Part shown: positions 46,094 through 55,295 of the stretch, piece after piece
Position numbering within the stretch: position 1 is the stretch's first letter
Layout: each line of letters begins with the position of its first letter
The notes under the pieces: generated by a model
Databases searched by the model: none
Seen by the model: only the letters and a program-made list of their open reading frames with translations
Told to the model about the DNA's origin: nothing
Made by a program: the position numbers and the translations under genes
Assembly (NCBI RefSeq): GCF_000160575.1
Contig: NZ_GG697129.1
Location: 232,006 to 296,005 of the forward strand
DNA length: 64,000 nucleotides
Reading direction: 5' to 3'
Origin: Weissella paramesenteroides ATCC 33313
GTDB lineage: Bacteria; Bacillota; Bacilli; Lactobacillales; Lactobacillaceae

Positions 46094-46276
46094 ATGAATT
46101 TATATCGTTCAAAAAATCATCGCATCATTGCTGGTGTCCTTGGCGGAATAGCTGAACGCTTTGGATGGAATGTCACCTTACTTCGTTTTATCTGGATTCT
46201 CTTAACCATCACACCATTGCCTGGTTTGATTATTTATCTAGTTCTGTGGCTAATTTTGCCTGAAAAAGATGATTAA
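46094..46276 (+). CDS. PspC-domain membrane protein
   Basis: 60 residues, essentially a single PspC domain. NHRIIAGVLGGIAERFGWN is the amphipathic N-terminal half and FIWILLTITPLPGLIIYLVLWLILP the membrane helix. Small stand-alone PspC proteins are common in Firmicutes and linked to envelope stress. GGGGGA precedes the ATG. Single gene with its own terminator. Confidence 0.92.
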   Translation: MNLYRSKNHRIIAGVLGGIAERFGWNVTLLRFIWILLTITPLPGLIIYLVLWLILPEKDD

Positions 46277-46294
46277 CCAAAAAATATCTATACC

Positions 46295-46325
46295 AAAAAA
46301 GCGACCGATATGTGGTCGCTTTTTT
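46295..46325. terminator. Bidirectional terminator between pspC-like gene and ClC gene
   Basis: AAAAAAGCGACC and GGTCGCTTTTTT form a twelve-base stem with a seven-base loop; it also serves the converging ClC gene. Confidence 0.92.
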
Positions 46326-46332
46326 ATATAAA

Positions 46333-47577
46333 TTATTTTAGTATCAATTTAGATGATGCACTAGCTAAAACCACAGTTAGTCCTAGTGGTAACAGTGCTG
46401 AATAGTCTAAGTGACACACCTCAAATAACATAAACAATGCCATCAATGGTGCTTGTTGAGATGCTGCTAAAAAGCCCACAGCCCCAATAACACCAGCTTG
46501 GACAAGGGAAGCTCCTGGTACAATCAATACATATCCAAAGCCAAGCAAGACACCTAATGCACCACCAATGGCAATCGATGGTGTCAACGTACCACCGGCC
46601 GCACCTCCTTTAATTGTCATAATTGTAACAGCTGCTTTTAGCAATGCGCCAATAAGTAAGAAGATTGCTAAATGATAGTCCGTATTTACAAAAGCAAATT
46701 CAGCTAATCCACGACCATTCCCCATAATTTGTGGCATAAACATGGCAACTAGACCGGTTATCAACGCTGCTGTTGGTAATTGCCACAAAATTTGTGAGTG
46801 CATTGCACTATATTTACCAGCCCACTGAAAGCCACGTCGGAACCAGGCCCCCAACACACCCATTAGGACTCCAATAACCAAAACAAATGGCAACATATCC
46901 AAGGCAAAACTCTTTTGCGCGATTAAGTAGTATGGTACAAAGCCCTTCGAAATTGAACCAACTAACATCGCAATTACTGACATCCCCAGGCTAACCGAAA
47001 TGGTTTTCATATCAACCTTTTTTAATAAAATTTCTACTGCAAATAGCATCCCCGTGATTGGTGCAATGTAAATCCCCGCAAATCCAGCACCAGCAGCAGC
47101 AGCAATTAATAATCGTTGATCATCTGTTGATAACTTGGCCAAACCAAAACGAATCATCAATATTTGCCACTGTTGCGCCAACAATGCACCAGCTTCTCGC
47201 GGGGCTAGCTCACGGCCAACTGATCCACCTGTTCCAACATAAACTATTTGCGTCATGACATGAATAGCAGTCGACCAAAATGGCATTTTTTTGCCCTTCA
47301 ATGCCCCATTAATACTAACTGTTGGTTGTGAATATCGTTTTAAAAAATACCAAATTAGTGCCACAATAACACCACCAACGGTTACTGAAACCAAGCGATT
47401 AACGGCCGTTGCTTGTGTTGGTACAGGTATTTTTGCATTTTCTTCAAAATGTAAAAATAATCGCTCCACAACATCTAATAGTTCACCAAGCAACAATGAA
47501 CTAAATCCAACCACTAATCCAAGTACAATGGTTGAAATGATTAGGGTAATTGTCTGTTGCTTCGTCTCTTTCACCAT
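46333..47577 (-). CDS. ClC-family chloride channel or H+/Cl- exchanger
   Basis: Membrane protein of 414 residues with about ten to twelve helices. GTGGSVGRELAPREAGALLAQ near 115 corresponds to the GREGP region and keeps the gating glutamate, while the usual GP is replaced; GGAAGGTLTPSIAIGG matches the GxFxP region. Such exchangers help acid resistance by removing charge built up during decarboxylation. Also could carry fluoride, but ClC-F motifs are not seen. Sixteen bases after the preceding methyltransferase-like gene. Confidence 0.88.
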   Translation of the reverse strand: MVKETKQQTITLIISTIVLGLVVGFSSLLLGELLDVVERLFLHFEENAKIPVPTQATAVNRLVSVTVGGVIVALIWYFLKRYSQPTVSINGALKGKKMPFWSTAIHVMTQIVYVGTGGSVGRELAPREAGALLAQQWQILMIRFGLAKLSTDDQRLLIAAAAGAGFAGIYIAPITGMLFAVEILLKKVDMKTISVSLGMSVIAMLVGSISKGFVPYYLIAQKSFALDMLPFVLVIGVLMGVLGAWFRRGFQWAGKYSAMHSQILWQLPTAALITGLVAMFMPQIMGNGRGLAEFAFVNTDYHLAIFLLIGALLKAAVTIMTIKGGAAGGTLTPSIAIGGALGVLLGFGYVLIVPGASLVQAGVIGAVGFLAASQQAPLMALFMLFEVCHLDYSALLPLGLTVVLASASSKLILK

Positions 47578-47593
47578 GATTTACATCCTTTAT

Positions 47594-48424
47594 TTACTCT
47601 ACCTCAAAAACTTGCTCATTAATCAAATCAAACGATTGATGATGAGTATTCAATAATGGCTTTAATTTAGCCTCTGACCAAAAGGCTTTAGAATTCGTCG
47701 CACCGTTTTCTTCACCAATAACAAGAAACTTTTTATTACGATATTGTGTTCGAATAGCTTGAAGGACTTCCCAATCATCTTCTGAAGTATCTGGTGCCCA
47801 GCTCATCAAAATAACAGCAACACTATCACCATAATTCGCTAACGCTGATAACGCACTCATCTTTTTTACTTTGGTTACCGGCTGACACAGAGTAACTTCA
47901 GGTTGATGACGCCATGATTTATTATCCGTTGCAATGATTGTTTGTTTTGGTTGACAGGCACGTAAGCCCGCAGAAAGATACCCATGACCAGCCATTAATT
48001 CCAATACTGGATACCCAGCAGTATAGTAAGATAAATCCTGAACAAATGGTGTCGAGACAAAGCCATACATACTAAAATACTCAATGAGTGCATCTCTCAG
48101 ATGGCGCACTAAAAAATCAATGTTTTCTAATGATTCGACCATTTGTCCCCATAAGACATTACCTTTATTTGGCTGATTTGGAAATTTATTTAAAACATTT
48201 TGTTGCACGTCTGCAATCATTACATCTGTTACTGCTAATTGTGGTAATTGGTCTGGCAAATATCCTGAATTAATCGCTTGGATTACTTGCTGAACTTGAT
48301 GAATGAGTGCCGAAACTGAATGAATTTCTTTAAATAATGATTGATACGACAACAGCTCACTAAGATAATCAATCTCAGCGAGCTGTCTGCCGGTACCAAA
48401 ACGAATAAGTTCTTCTTGGTTCAT
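47594..48424 (-). CDS. Putative SAM-dependent methyltransferase, function unknown
   Basis: 276 residues. The first 125 or so are helical with no known motif; the second half resembles a class I methyltransferase, with VLELMAGHGYLSAGLRA as the SAM loop near residue 140, IIATDNKSW as the acidic strand and VILMSWAPD as a motif IV-like strand. The N-terminal part may be substrate-specific. It lies eleven bases after the XRE regulator and sixteen before the ClC gene, so the three are probably co-transcribed. No substrate is proposed. Confidence 0.8.
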   Translation of the reverse strand: MNQEELIRFGTGRQLAEIDYLSELLSYQSLFKEIHSVSALIHQVQQVIQAINSGYLPDQLPQLAVTDVMIADVQQNVLNKFPNQPNKGNVLWGQMVESLENIDFLVRHLRDALIEYFSMYGFVSTPFVQDLSYYTAGYPVLELMAGHGYLSAGLRACQPKQTIIATDNKSWRHQPEVTLCQPVTKVKKMSALSALANYGDSVAVILMSWAPDTSEDDWEVLQAIRTQYRNKKFLVIGEENGATNSKAFWSEAKLKPLLNTHHQSFDLINEQVFEVE

Positions 48425-48435
48425 ATGGGATCCTT

Positions 48436-48837
48436 TTAAAATAAACTTTCTTGGTGATTACTACGTTCATCATCCTCAGCAGTATAAGATACTGGATTTA
48501 AGTATGAATTGACATATTGGAAGATATCAAACCGCTGTTGATCTGTCAACGGTTTTCCATTAAAATCAATTTCCTTACCTGACAAGAATAATAGTGATAA
48601 ATCAGTCTTCTCAGACATTGCGCGCCCAACTAAAAAGTCCATTGATACATTAAAAAAGTCAGCTAATTTGCGTACTTCAATGTAAGATGGTGAACGGTCT
48701 CCTCGCTCCCAGTTTCCAATTTGAGCAGCTGTATTGGGCTTCTGACCTGGCTCAAGATGTTTATTCATTTCTTCAGCAAGATTTTCCAATGTGATATTAC
48801 GACCTTTGCGTAATTCACGTAAGCGATCTGGAAACAT
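48436..48837 (-). CDS. XRE-family transcriptional regulator
   Basis: 133-residue DNA-binding protein. Helix-turn-helix at about 5-66 with RLRELRKGRNITLENLAEEMN and QIGNWERGDRSPSYIEVRKLADFFNVS; an insertion (KHLEPGQKPNTAA) lengthens the turn before the recognition helix. The C-terminal part ends DERSNHQESLF and may mediate dimerisation. Its -35 is overlapped by one of four DnaA-box matches upstream, so replication control or autoregulation is possible. First gene of the xre, methyltransferase, ClC unit. Confidence 0.88.
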   Translation of the reverse strand: MFPDRLRELRKGRNITLENLAEEMNKHLEPGQKPNTAAQIGNWERGDRSPSYIEVRKLADFFNVSMDFLVGRAMSEKTDLSLLFLSGKEIDFNGKPLTDQQRFDIFQYVNSYLNPVSYTAEDDERSNHQESLF

Positions 48838-48893
48838 ACGCGCAAGACTCCATTCATTAAATATCGTTGATGGGCTCTCACCCTAGTATGTCC

Positions 48894-48922
48894 ATTTTAC
48901 CGAACTTTCATCGTTTTTTCCA
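48894..48922 (-). promoter_or_regulatory. Probable promoter of the XRE gene
   Basis: Minus strand TGGAAA (48917-48922), 17 bases, TAAAAT (48894-48899). The -35 lies inside a DnaA-box-like sequence. Confidence 0.45.
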
Positions 48923-48966
48923 CAATTATTTGTGGAAAAGCTGTTATTTTATCCACATTATACACA
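48916..48966. promoter_or_regulatory. Cluster of four DnaA-box matches
   Basis: TTTTCCACA (48916-48924), its inverted copy TGTGGAAAA (48931-48939), TTATCCACA (48949-48957) and directly abutting TTATACACA (48958-48966). All four fit TTWTNCACA, and TTATCCACA is the classical high-affinity box. No dnaA or dnaN gene lies near, so this is probably not oriC; it could titrate DnaA or regulate the XRE gene. Confidence 0.65.
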
Positions 48967-48967
48967 A

Positions 48968-49816
48968 TTAGTTTTGAACTGTCATAATAACAACGTTCAC
49001 AGTGACCTTAGTTAAGGGCGTTGCTTCTGCCATTGCCTGTGTTTCTGGTCGTGCACCCCAATGTAATGGCGTCATATGTAATAAATCAACATATAAGTCT
49101 GCCGGAATTACCCAATCATATGAAATTTCATGTTGTGTTGCTGTCGGATAGTTTTCCATAAAACGTTGCACAACTTTATCATTTTGATAGGTATGCTTGG
49201 GAGAATCCATTGGATATAACATCTCACGTAACTGGTGCAAATAACCAGAGGCAGGCACAACCTTTACCAAAGTCCCACCTGGCTTTAGCACTCTTTTGAA
49301 TTCTTCATAAGCGCTTGGTGAAAAGAATTCAACAATACTATCAAAACTTTCATTTGTAAAAGGTAAGTTTGCTAAATCCGCGACTGCAAAAAAGGCATCA
49401 GTATCTAATTGCGTTGCTAAATTTACCCCAGCTTTTGAAATATCAAAACCAATTGCCGTATCACTTTGATTACGCAAGGCTAACAAACGTTGCAATGGTG
49501 TCCCTTCACCCGTTCCAACATCTAAAATACGTTGTGCTGTCGTTGGTAACTCTGCATTCACTGCTTGTACAATACCATCAAAAAGTCCTGCTGTTAGCAC
49601 TTTTCGCCGTGACGCTAACATACTATCATCGTATTCTGTATTGACTGCTTTATTTAAAAAATTGATTGATCCTTTTTTATTCAAATCCAGTTGGTGCCCT
49701 TGTGGACATACTAAACTATGCCCACTCACATGGTCATAGGGCTCATTATCTACTAAACATCGAAACATCGATAAATTTTGCGTAATAAAAGCAATCCCTT
49801 TGTCTATTTTCTTCAT
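48968..49816 (-). CDS. rlmA: 23S rRNA guanine-N1 methyltransferase RlmA-type
   Basis: Methylates a guanine in helix 35 of 23S rRNA (G745 or G748 type, the latter linked to tylosin resistance). 282 residues. N-terminal zinc ribbon FRCLVDN with CPQGHQLDLNKKG, SAM loop LDVGTGEGTPLQ near 97, and FFSPSAYEEFKRVLKPGGTLVKV after it. ATG 49816 has only a distant GGAAAG; an inner ATG (MFRCLV) is an alternative start. Single gene. Confidence 0.9.
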   Translation of the reverse strand: MKKIDKGIAFITQNLSMFRCLVDNEPYDHVSGHSLVCPQGHQLDLNKKGSINFLNKAVNTEYDDSMLASRRKVLTAGLFDGIVQAVNAELPTTAQRILDVGTGEGTPLQRLLALRNQSDTAIGFDISKAGVNLATQLDTDAFFAVADLANLPFTNESFDSIVEFFSPSAYEEFKRVLKPGGTLVKVVPASGYLHQLREMLYPMDSPKHTYQNDKVVQRFMENYPTATQHEISYDWVIPADLYVDLLHMTPLHWGARPETQAMAEATPLTKVTVNVVIMTVQN

Positions 49817-49896
49817 TTTAAATTACAATCTTTCCATTTGTTTTCAATTGATAGCATATCACAAATCGAAACTGATAGTATATGGACAAAAAGAAA

Positions 49897-50069
49897 GAGA
49901 GCGAGACAAAAGTTGTTTTGAAGCCGGTGTGTAACGTGATTTACGCAATTTTTTTCCGTAGCAACGCGAAGGACAGGAATGGCGTAAATTTCGTTACATT
50001 GAGGCTTCAGACTTTTGGAACGCGTTTATGCTATAAAGCTTTCATACTTATAATGAATACATTTTTAGC
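49897..50069 (-). repeat. Interspersed palindromic repeat, copy C
   Basis: Inverted orientation relative to copies A and B. Reads on the minus strand GCTAAAAATGTATTCATTAT, then TAGCATAAACGCGTTCC, GAAGCC, TGTAACG, the loop CCTGTCCTTCGCGTTGCTACGG, GCGTAAA, CGTTACA, GGCTTC and CTTTTGTCTCGCTCTC. Between rlmA and the alcohol dehydrogenase gene. Confidence 0.92.
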
Positions 50070-50103
50070 AAAAAAAGATTGGAACCTTTTCCTGTCCCAA
50101 TCT
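50070..50103 (-). terminator. Terminator of the alcohol dehydrogenase gene
   Basis: Minus strand AGATTGGGAC, eight-base loop (7-8 bases), GTTCCAATCT, then seven T residues and directly the repeat tail of copy C. Confidence 0.88.
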
Positions 50104-50133
50104 CTTACAAACTACTCAATATGCTTGTAATTT

Positions 50134-51330
50134 TTATTCAAAGCCTTCAACTGTTGATGATGCTTGATACAAAGCAACAATGTCATCTACCGTCAAGTTT
50201 ACGTAACCGCCACCTTGATCCAAATGACCGATGCGAACGGCTTCTTGCGCCATTTCAACAAATTTTTCATCCGTATTAATGTCAACGCCACCAAGAGTCA
50301 TTGGAATATCAAGTGACTTTATCCAATCATAGGTGGCTTGAATCGCCTTTTCGGCAATCTCATGATCATTGTCGCCTGTCAAGTGCCAGACTTCACGACC
50401 AAATCGCACAAACTTTCCCTCAGTTTCAGCTGAAAGTGCCCGCTTCATCCACCGTGGTGTTAAGATTCCTAAGCCAACCCCATGAGTAATATCATAATAA
50501 GCTGATAACTCGTGTTCAATTGGATGGACTGTCCAGCCATTAGCATTTCCTGAACGAGCAATGCCATTCAGCGCCATTGTAGCACCCCACATCAAGTTAG
50601 CCCGTGCATCATAATTATCCGGTTCCTTAATGGCAATCGGTGCCCATTTGATAACTGATCGCATCATCCCTTCAATAATTCCTGCGGTCACATCATTTGC
50701 TGTTGAACGATCAAAATATTGCTCTGTCAAATGTGAGAAAATATCAAATGAACCAGCTGCAGTTTGCCATTTCGACACTGAATAAGTTAATTGTGGGTCT
50801 AAGAATGAAACGGCAGGTGTCTTTGGTCCATAAGTCCCCAACTTAACGTTTAATTCTGGATTTGAAATGACTGATCCGGCATTCATTTCTGATCCCGTCG
50901 CTGACAAAGTTAAGATATCTACAACGGGAAGTTGATCAATATTCGCACGAGACTGCGATCCACGATCCGCAACTAGGTCCCATGCATCGCCATCATAAAA
51001 CTTAGCTGATGCAATTACCTTTGATGCATCAAGAACTGAACCACCACCAACTGATAGCACAACATCAATATCATGATCCTTGGCTAACTTTTGTCCTTCA
51101 CGAATCGAGTCAATTTTAGGATTTGGTGCAATGCCTGATAATTCAACAACATGTAATCCCGCCAAAGCCTTCATCACACGATCATAAAGACCTGACTTTT
51201 TAATTGAGCCACCACCATAAGTTAGTAAGACATTTTGACCAAATTGTGCAACGGCATCATGTAATTCTTCATCAATATGATGCTTACCAAAGCGAATATC
51301 TGTGCTATTTTGAAAACGAAAATCTTCCAT
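50134..51330 (-). CDS. Iron-containing alcohol dehydrogenase (butanol dehydrogenase/YqhD-like)
   Basis: NAD(P)H-dependent reduction of aldehydes to alcohols; 398 residues. NAD-binding GGGSVLDASKVIA at about 96-108, TLSATGSEMNAGSVIS, and metal ligands in FDIFSHLTEQ and HPIEHELSAYYDITHGVGL. Closest in style to BdhA/YqhD proteins, which detoxify aldehydes and regenerate cofactor in heterofermentative bacteria. AGGAGG precedes the ATG. Single gene ending at a repeat-linked terminator. Confidence 0.94.
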   Translation of the reverse strand: MEDFRFQNSTDIRFGKHHIDEELHDAVAQFGQNVLLTYGGGSIKKSGLYDRVMKALAGLHVVELSGIAPNPKIDSIREGQKLAKDHDIDVVLSVGGGSVLDASKVIASAKFYDGDAWDLVADRGSQSRANIDQLPVVDILTLSATGSEMNAGSVISNPELNVKLGTYGPKTPAVSFLDPQLTYSVSKWQTAAGSFDIFSHLTEQYFDRSTANDVTAGIIEGMMRSVIKWAPIAIKEPDNYDARANLMWGATMALNGIARSGNANGWTVHPIEHELSAYYDITHGVGLGILTPRWMKRALSAETEGKFVRFGREVWHLTGDNDHEIAEKAIQATYDWIKSLDIPMTLGGVDINTDEKFVEMAQEAVRIGHLDQGGGYVNLTVDDIVALYQASSTVEGFE

Positions 51331-51403
51331 TTGAACCTCCTGTCAATTACCGACGGTTGTTACTATTTATTTATTTTATTATTGACTACACTCTTATATT
51401 AAC

Positions 51404-51445
51404 AAAAAAGTCTCGTAGACAACAACCGAATGTCGTCTACGAGAC
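51404..51445 (-). terminator. Terminator of rpoBC
   Basis: GTCTCGTAGAC (51410-51420) and GTCTACGAGAC (51435-51445) are perfect eleven-base arms; on the minus strand six T residues follow. Very strong. Confidence 0.95.
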
Positions 51446-51502
51446 CTTTAATCAACTAAAGAACTTGGTGAGATAAACTCACTCAGTGCGCTCTTTGTTT
51501 TT

Positions 51503-54500
51503 TTATTTTGCTAAATGCATGGCATTTTCAATATCAGCAATTGATGTTGGTGTATCATCCTCATTGACGATTGGTTCAGCAACAACTTTATCTTCAATTT
51601 CTTGATATTGCTTCATTCCAGTACCAGCTGGAATCAACTTACCAATAATAACATTTTCTTTCAAACCAACAAGTGGATCATTCTTACCGCGAATAGCAGC
51701 GTCAGTCAAGACACGTGTTGTCTCTTGGAATGATGCGGCAGACAAGAATGAGTTGGTCTCCAATGATGCTTTGGTAATACCAAGCAAAACAGGACGACCA
51801 GTTGCAGGTAATCCACCCTTTAGCAATGTATCTTCGTTAGCATCACGGAATTGGGCGATGTCCATCAAAGTACCTGGCAAAAGATCTGTTTCACCTGGAT
51901 CCATGACACGAACTTTACGTAGCATTTGACGTGCCATAACCTCAATGTGCTTATCAGAAATCTCAACACCTTGCATACGGTAAACCTTTTGAACTTCATG
52001 CACAATATAATTTTCCGTTGCAAGTGTATCACGAACTTGAATAATTTCCTTAGGATCAGCTGAACCTTCATTCAACGTCTCACCACGGTGAATACGATCG
52101 CCCTCACCAACACGCATACGTGCAGTCATTGGCAATGTATAAGTACGTGTATCTGTCTCACCTTGAATAGTTACTTCCTTGGTACGATCAGCAGGGTTTT
52201 CCTCGATTGAAGTCACTTCACCAGTTACTTCAGTAATCATCGCACGACCCTTAGGGTTACGTGCTTCAAAGATTTCTTGCACACGAGGAAGTCCTTGTGT
52301 GATATCGTTTCCAGCAACACCACCAGTGTGGAAAGTACGCATCGTCAATTGTGTACCTGGCTCACCGATTGATTGTGCGGCAACAGTACCAACAGCTTCA
52401 CCAACTTCAACAACATCACCAGTAGCCATGTTACGACCATAGCAACGCACACAAACTCCGTGTTCAGTGTTGCAAGTAAATGCTGAACGAATAGTTACAG
52501 TTGTGATACCCGCTTCAATAATGCGCTTAGCAATATCTTCAGTAATCATCTCGTTATGGTTAACCAACGTCTCACCAGTCTCTGGATCAAAGACAGACTT
52601 TTGCGCATAACGACCTAGAATACGCTCATATAGTGGTTCGATAACTTCGTTACCATTCATAATTGCTGTAACATCTAAGCCACGATCACTATGACAATCT
52701 AGTTCACGAATAATAACATCTTGCGCAACATCAACCAAACGACGTGTCATATATCCTGAATCGGCAGTCTTCAAGGCCGTATCAGTCATTCCCTTACGAG
52801 CACCGTGAGTAGAGAAGAACATCTCCAAAACAGATAGTCCCTCACGGAAGTTAGCGATAATAGGTAGCTCCATGATGCGACCATTAGGTGCAGCCATCAA
52901 TCCACGCATACCAGCTAGTTGCGTAAAGTTAGAAATATTACCACGGGCTCCAGAATCTGACATCATGAAGATGTTGTTATCTGGTTCGAAGTGCTCAATC
53001 AGCTTTTCAGTGATATCATCCTTAGCCTTATTCCAAATAGCAATAACACGCTCATATCGTTCTGAATCAGTAATCAATCCACGACGGAATTGCTTTGTTA
53101 CCGTTGCAACCTGCTTGTGGGCATCTGCGATAATTTCTGGCTTTTCCTTCAAATCGGTAACGTCAGAAACTCCAACAGTCAAACCAGACTTCGTCGACTC
53201 ATCGTAACCCAAGTCCTTCATGCGGTCCAACAACAATGATGTTTCGGTAACTTTGTAAATCTTGTAGACTTCAGCAATGATATCTGACAAGTAGCCCTTC
53301 TTAAATGGTGGCAAGATTGGTGTCTCAGCATAATGTGCTTTGATATCCTCACCTGGCTCCAAGAAGAAACGATTATCAATTTCATGCAAGTTAGCTTCTG
53401 TGGGCTCGTTCAAGAATGGGAAGTCTTCTGGCAAGATATCGTTAAAGAATAACTTTCCAACAGAAGTCAACATAATACGTGAACGCTGCTCAGCAGTAAA
53501 TGGCTTGGCAGCTGGTAATGAACTTGTCTGAATACCAATACGTGTATGCAAGTGTACATACTTGTTTTGGTAAGCAGTACGAACCTCATTAACATCCTTA
53601 AAGATCATGCCTTCACCTTCACGACCAGCTTCTTCAGTCGTTAGGTAGTAGTTACCGATAACCATGTCTTGTGATGGCGCAACGATAGGCTTTCCATCCT
53701 TAGGTGCCAAGATGTGTCCGGCAGCCAACATAAGCAAACGTGCTTCGGCTTGTGCTTCATCTGATAGAGGCACGTGGATAGCCATTTGGTCACCGTCGAA
53801 ATCGGCGTTGTAAGCTTCGGTTACCAATGGGTGCAAACGCATCGCCTTACCAGAAACTAGCACTGGTTCGAATGCTTGGATACCCAAACGGTGCAACGTT
53901 GGTGCACGATTCAAAAGCACTGGGTGCTCTTTGATAACGTCTTCCAAAACGTCCATAACATCATCATCACGACGATCGATCTTACGCTTTGCGGCACGAA
54001 TATTACCAGCCAAGTCACGCTTGACCAATTCCTTCATGATAAATGGACGGAATAGCTCCATAGCCATTTGGCGAGGTAGTCCCATTTGATTCATCTTCAA
54101 GAAAGGACCAACATCGATAACTGAACGTCCAGAGTAATCAACACGCTTACCAAGCAAGTTTTGACGGAAACGTCCTTGCTTACCTTTAAGCATGTGTGAC
54201 AATGACTTCAATGGACGGTTACCTGGACCTGTAACTGGACGACCACGACGACCATTATCAACCAAGGCATCAGCTGCTTCTTGCAACATACGCTTTTCGT
54301 TTTGCACGATGATACCAGGAGCATTTAACTCTAACAAACGCTTCAAACGGTTATTACGGTTAATTACACGACGATACAAATCGTTCAAATCTGAAGTGGC
54401 AAAACGACCACCTTCAAGTTGAACCATTGGACGCAAGTCAGGTGGAATAATTGGAATAACATCCATGACCATCCACTCTGGCTTATTACCAGACTTTACA

Positions 54501-55147
54501 AACGCCTCAATGATGTCCAAACGACGAACAGCACGAACACGCTTTTGTCCAGTTGCCTCACGTAATTCAGCCTTTAATTCGGTAACTTCTTCTTCCAAGT
54601 CAACATTAGCTAACAAGGTCTGAACAGCTTCTGCACCCATACCGGCTTCAAAAGCATTACCATATTCAGCCTTTAATTCACGATACTCACGTTCTGATAG
54701 TAATTGCTTTTCGGTTAATGGTGTATCACCACCCTTAGTAACTACGTATGAAGCAAAGTAGATAATTTCTTCAAGTGAACGTGGTGACATATCCAAAACT
54801 AATCCCATACGTGATGGGATACCCTTAAAGTACCAAATATGTGATACTGGCGCAGCCAACTCAATGTGACCCATGCGCTCACGACGAACCTTAGCTGACG
54901 TTACTTCAACACCACAGCGGTCACAGACGATTCCCTTATAACGGATTCGCTTATATTTACCACAGGCACATTCGTAATCTTTTGTAGGTCCAAAGATACG
55001 CTCATCAAAAAGACCATCTTTTTCGGGTTTAAGTGTTCGGTAGTTGATTGTCTCAGGCTTTTTTACTTCACCATAAGACCAGCTGCGAATCTTATCTGGA
55101 CTGGCCAGACCGATTTGCATGCTTTCAAACTTATTGACATCGATCAA
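51503..55147 (-). CDS. rpoC: RNA polymerase subunit beta prime
   Basis: Catalytic subunit of RNA polymerase, 1214 residues. Zinc site [19 protein letters not shown] near residue 60, clamp and rudder, active-site [15 protein letters not shown] near 450, second zinc site with [19 protein letters not shown]-like cysteines, and trigger loop region. TTG 55147 is preferred: AAAGGGG lies eight bases upstream, and the protein then begins (M)IDVNKFESM as in relatives; an upstream ATG would add six residues. Follows rpoB after a 148-base spacer with two hairpins. Confidence 0.97.
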   Translation of the reverse strand: MIDVNKFESMQIGLASPDKIRSWSYGEVKKPETINYRTLKPEKDGLFDERIFGPTKDYECACGKYKRIRYKGIVCDRCGVEVTSAKVRRERMGHIELAAPVSHIWYFKGIPSRMGLVLDMSPRSLEEIIYFASYVVTKGGDTPLTEKQLLSEREYRELKAEYGNAFEAGMGAEAVQTLLANVDLEEEVTELKAELREATGQKRVRAVRRLDIIEAFVKSGNKPEWMVMDVIPIIPPDLRPMVQLEGGRFATSDLNDLYRRVINRNNRLKRLLELNAPGIIVQNEKRMLQEAADALVDNGRRGRPVTGPGNRPLKSLSHMLKGKQGRFRQNLLGKRVDYSGRSVIDVGPFLKMNQMGLPRQMAMELFRPFIMKELVKRDLAGNIRAAKRKIDRRDDDVMDVLEDVIKEHPVLLNRAPTLHRLGIQAFEPVLVSGKAMRLHPLVTEAYNADFDGDQMAIHVPLSDEAQAEARLLMLAAGHILAPKDGKPIVAPSQDMVIGNYYLTTEEAGREGEGMIFKDVNEVRTAYQNKYVHLHTRIGIQTSSLPAAKPFTAEQRSRIMLTSVGKLFFNDILPEDFPFLNEPTEANLHEIDNRFFLEPGEDIKAHYAETPILPPFKKGYLSDIIAEVYKIYKVTETSLLLDRMKDLGYDESTKSGLTVGVSDVTDLKEKPEIIADAHKQVATVTKQFRRGLITDSERYERVIAIWNKAKDDITEKLIEHFEPDNNIFMMSDSGARGNISNFTQLAGMRGLMAAPNGRIMELPIIANFREGLSVLEMFFSTHGARKGMTDTALKTADSGYMTRRLVDVAQDVIIRELDCHSDRGLDVTAIMNGNEVIEPLYERILGRYAQKSVFDPETGETLVNHNEMITEDIAKRIIEAGITTVTIRSAFTCNTEHGVCVRCYGRNMATGDVVEVGEAVGTVAAQSIGEPGTQLTMRTFHTGGVAGNDITQGLPRVQEIFEARNPKGRAMITEVTGEVTSIEENPADRTKEVTIQGETDTRTYTLPMTARMRVGEGDRIHRGETLNEGSADPKEIIQVRDTLATENYIVHEVQKVYRMQGVEISDKHIEVMARQMLRKVRVMDPGETDLLPGTLMDIAQFRDANEDTLLKGGLPATGRPVLLGITKASLETNSFLSAASFQETTRVLTDAAIRGKNDPLVGLKENVIIGKLIPAGTGMKQYQEIEDKVVAEPIVNEDDTPTSIADIENAMHLAK

Positions 55148-55203
55148 TGGTTCGACCCCTTTCATAGGTTCTTTATACAATTCCGACCCAAAGCTCCGCT
55201 AAA

Positions 55204-55268
55204 TTTGTGCTTAGTATTATTGTCATGAAGGACCTTAACACTAAGCACAAACCTAGCAAAAGCTAGGT
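55204..55268 (-). other. Two stacked hairpins in the rpoB-rpoC spacer
   Basis: Minus strand: ACCTAGC-tttt-GCTAGGT (55251-55268), then TTTGTGCTTAGT paired with ACTAAGCACAAA (55240-55251 and 55204-55215) around a 24-base loop. The twelve-base stem is perfect. No T run follows the second stem. May be an RNA processing or stability element balancing beta and beta prime. Confidence 0.7.
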
Positions 55269-55295
55269 CGGCTAACACTTTATTTAATTAATGAA

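Noticed and set aside
48838-48967. DnaA-box cluster as the replication origin
   Set aside because: No dnaA, dnaN, recF or rpmH nearby and the gap is only 130 bases, with no AT-rich unwinding stretch long enough.
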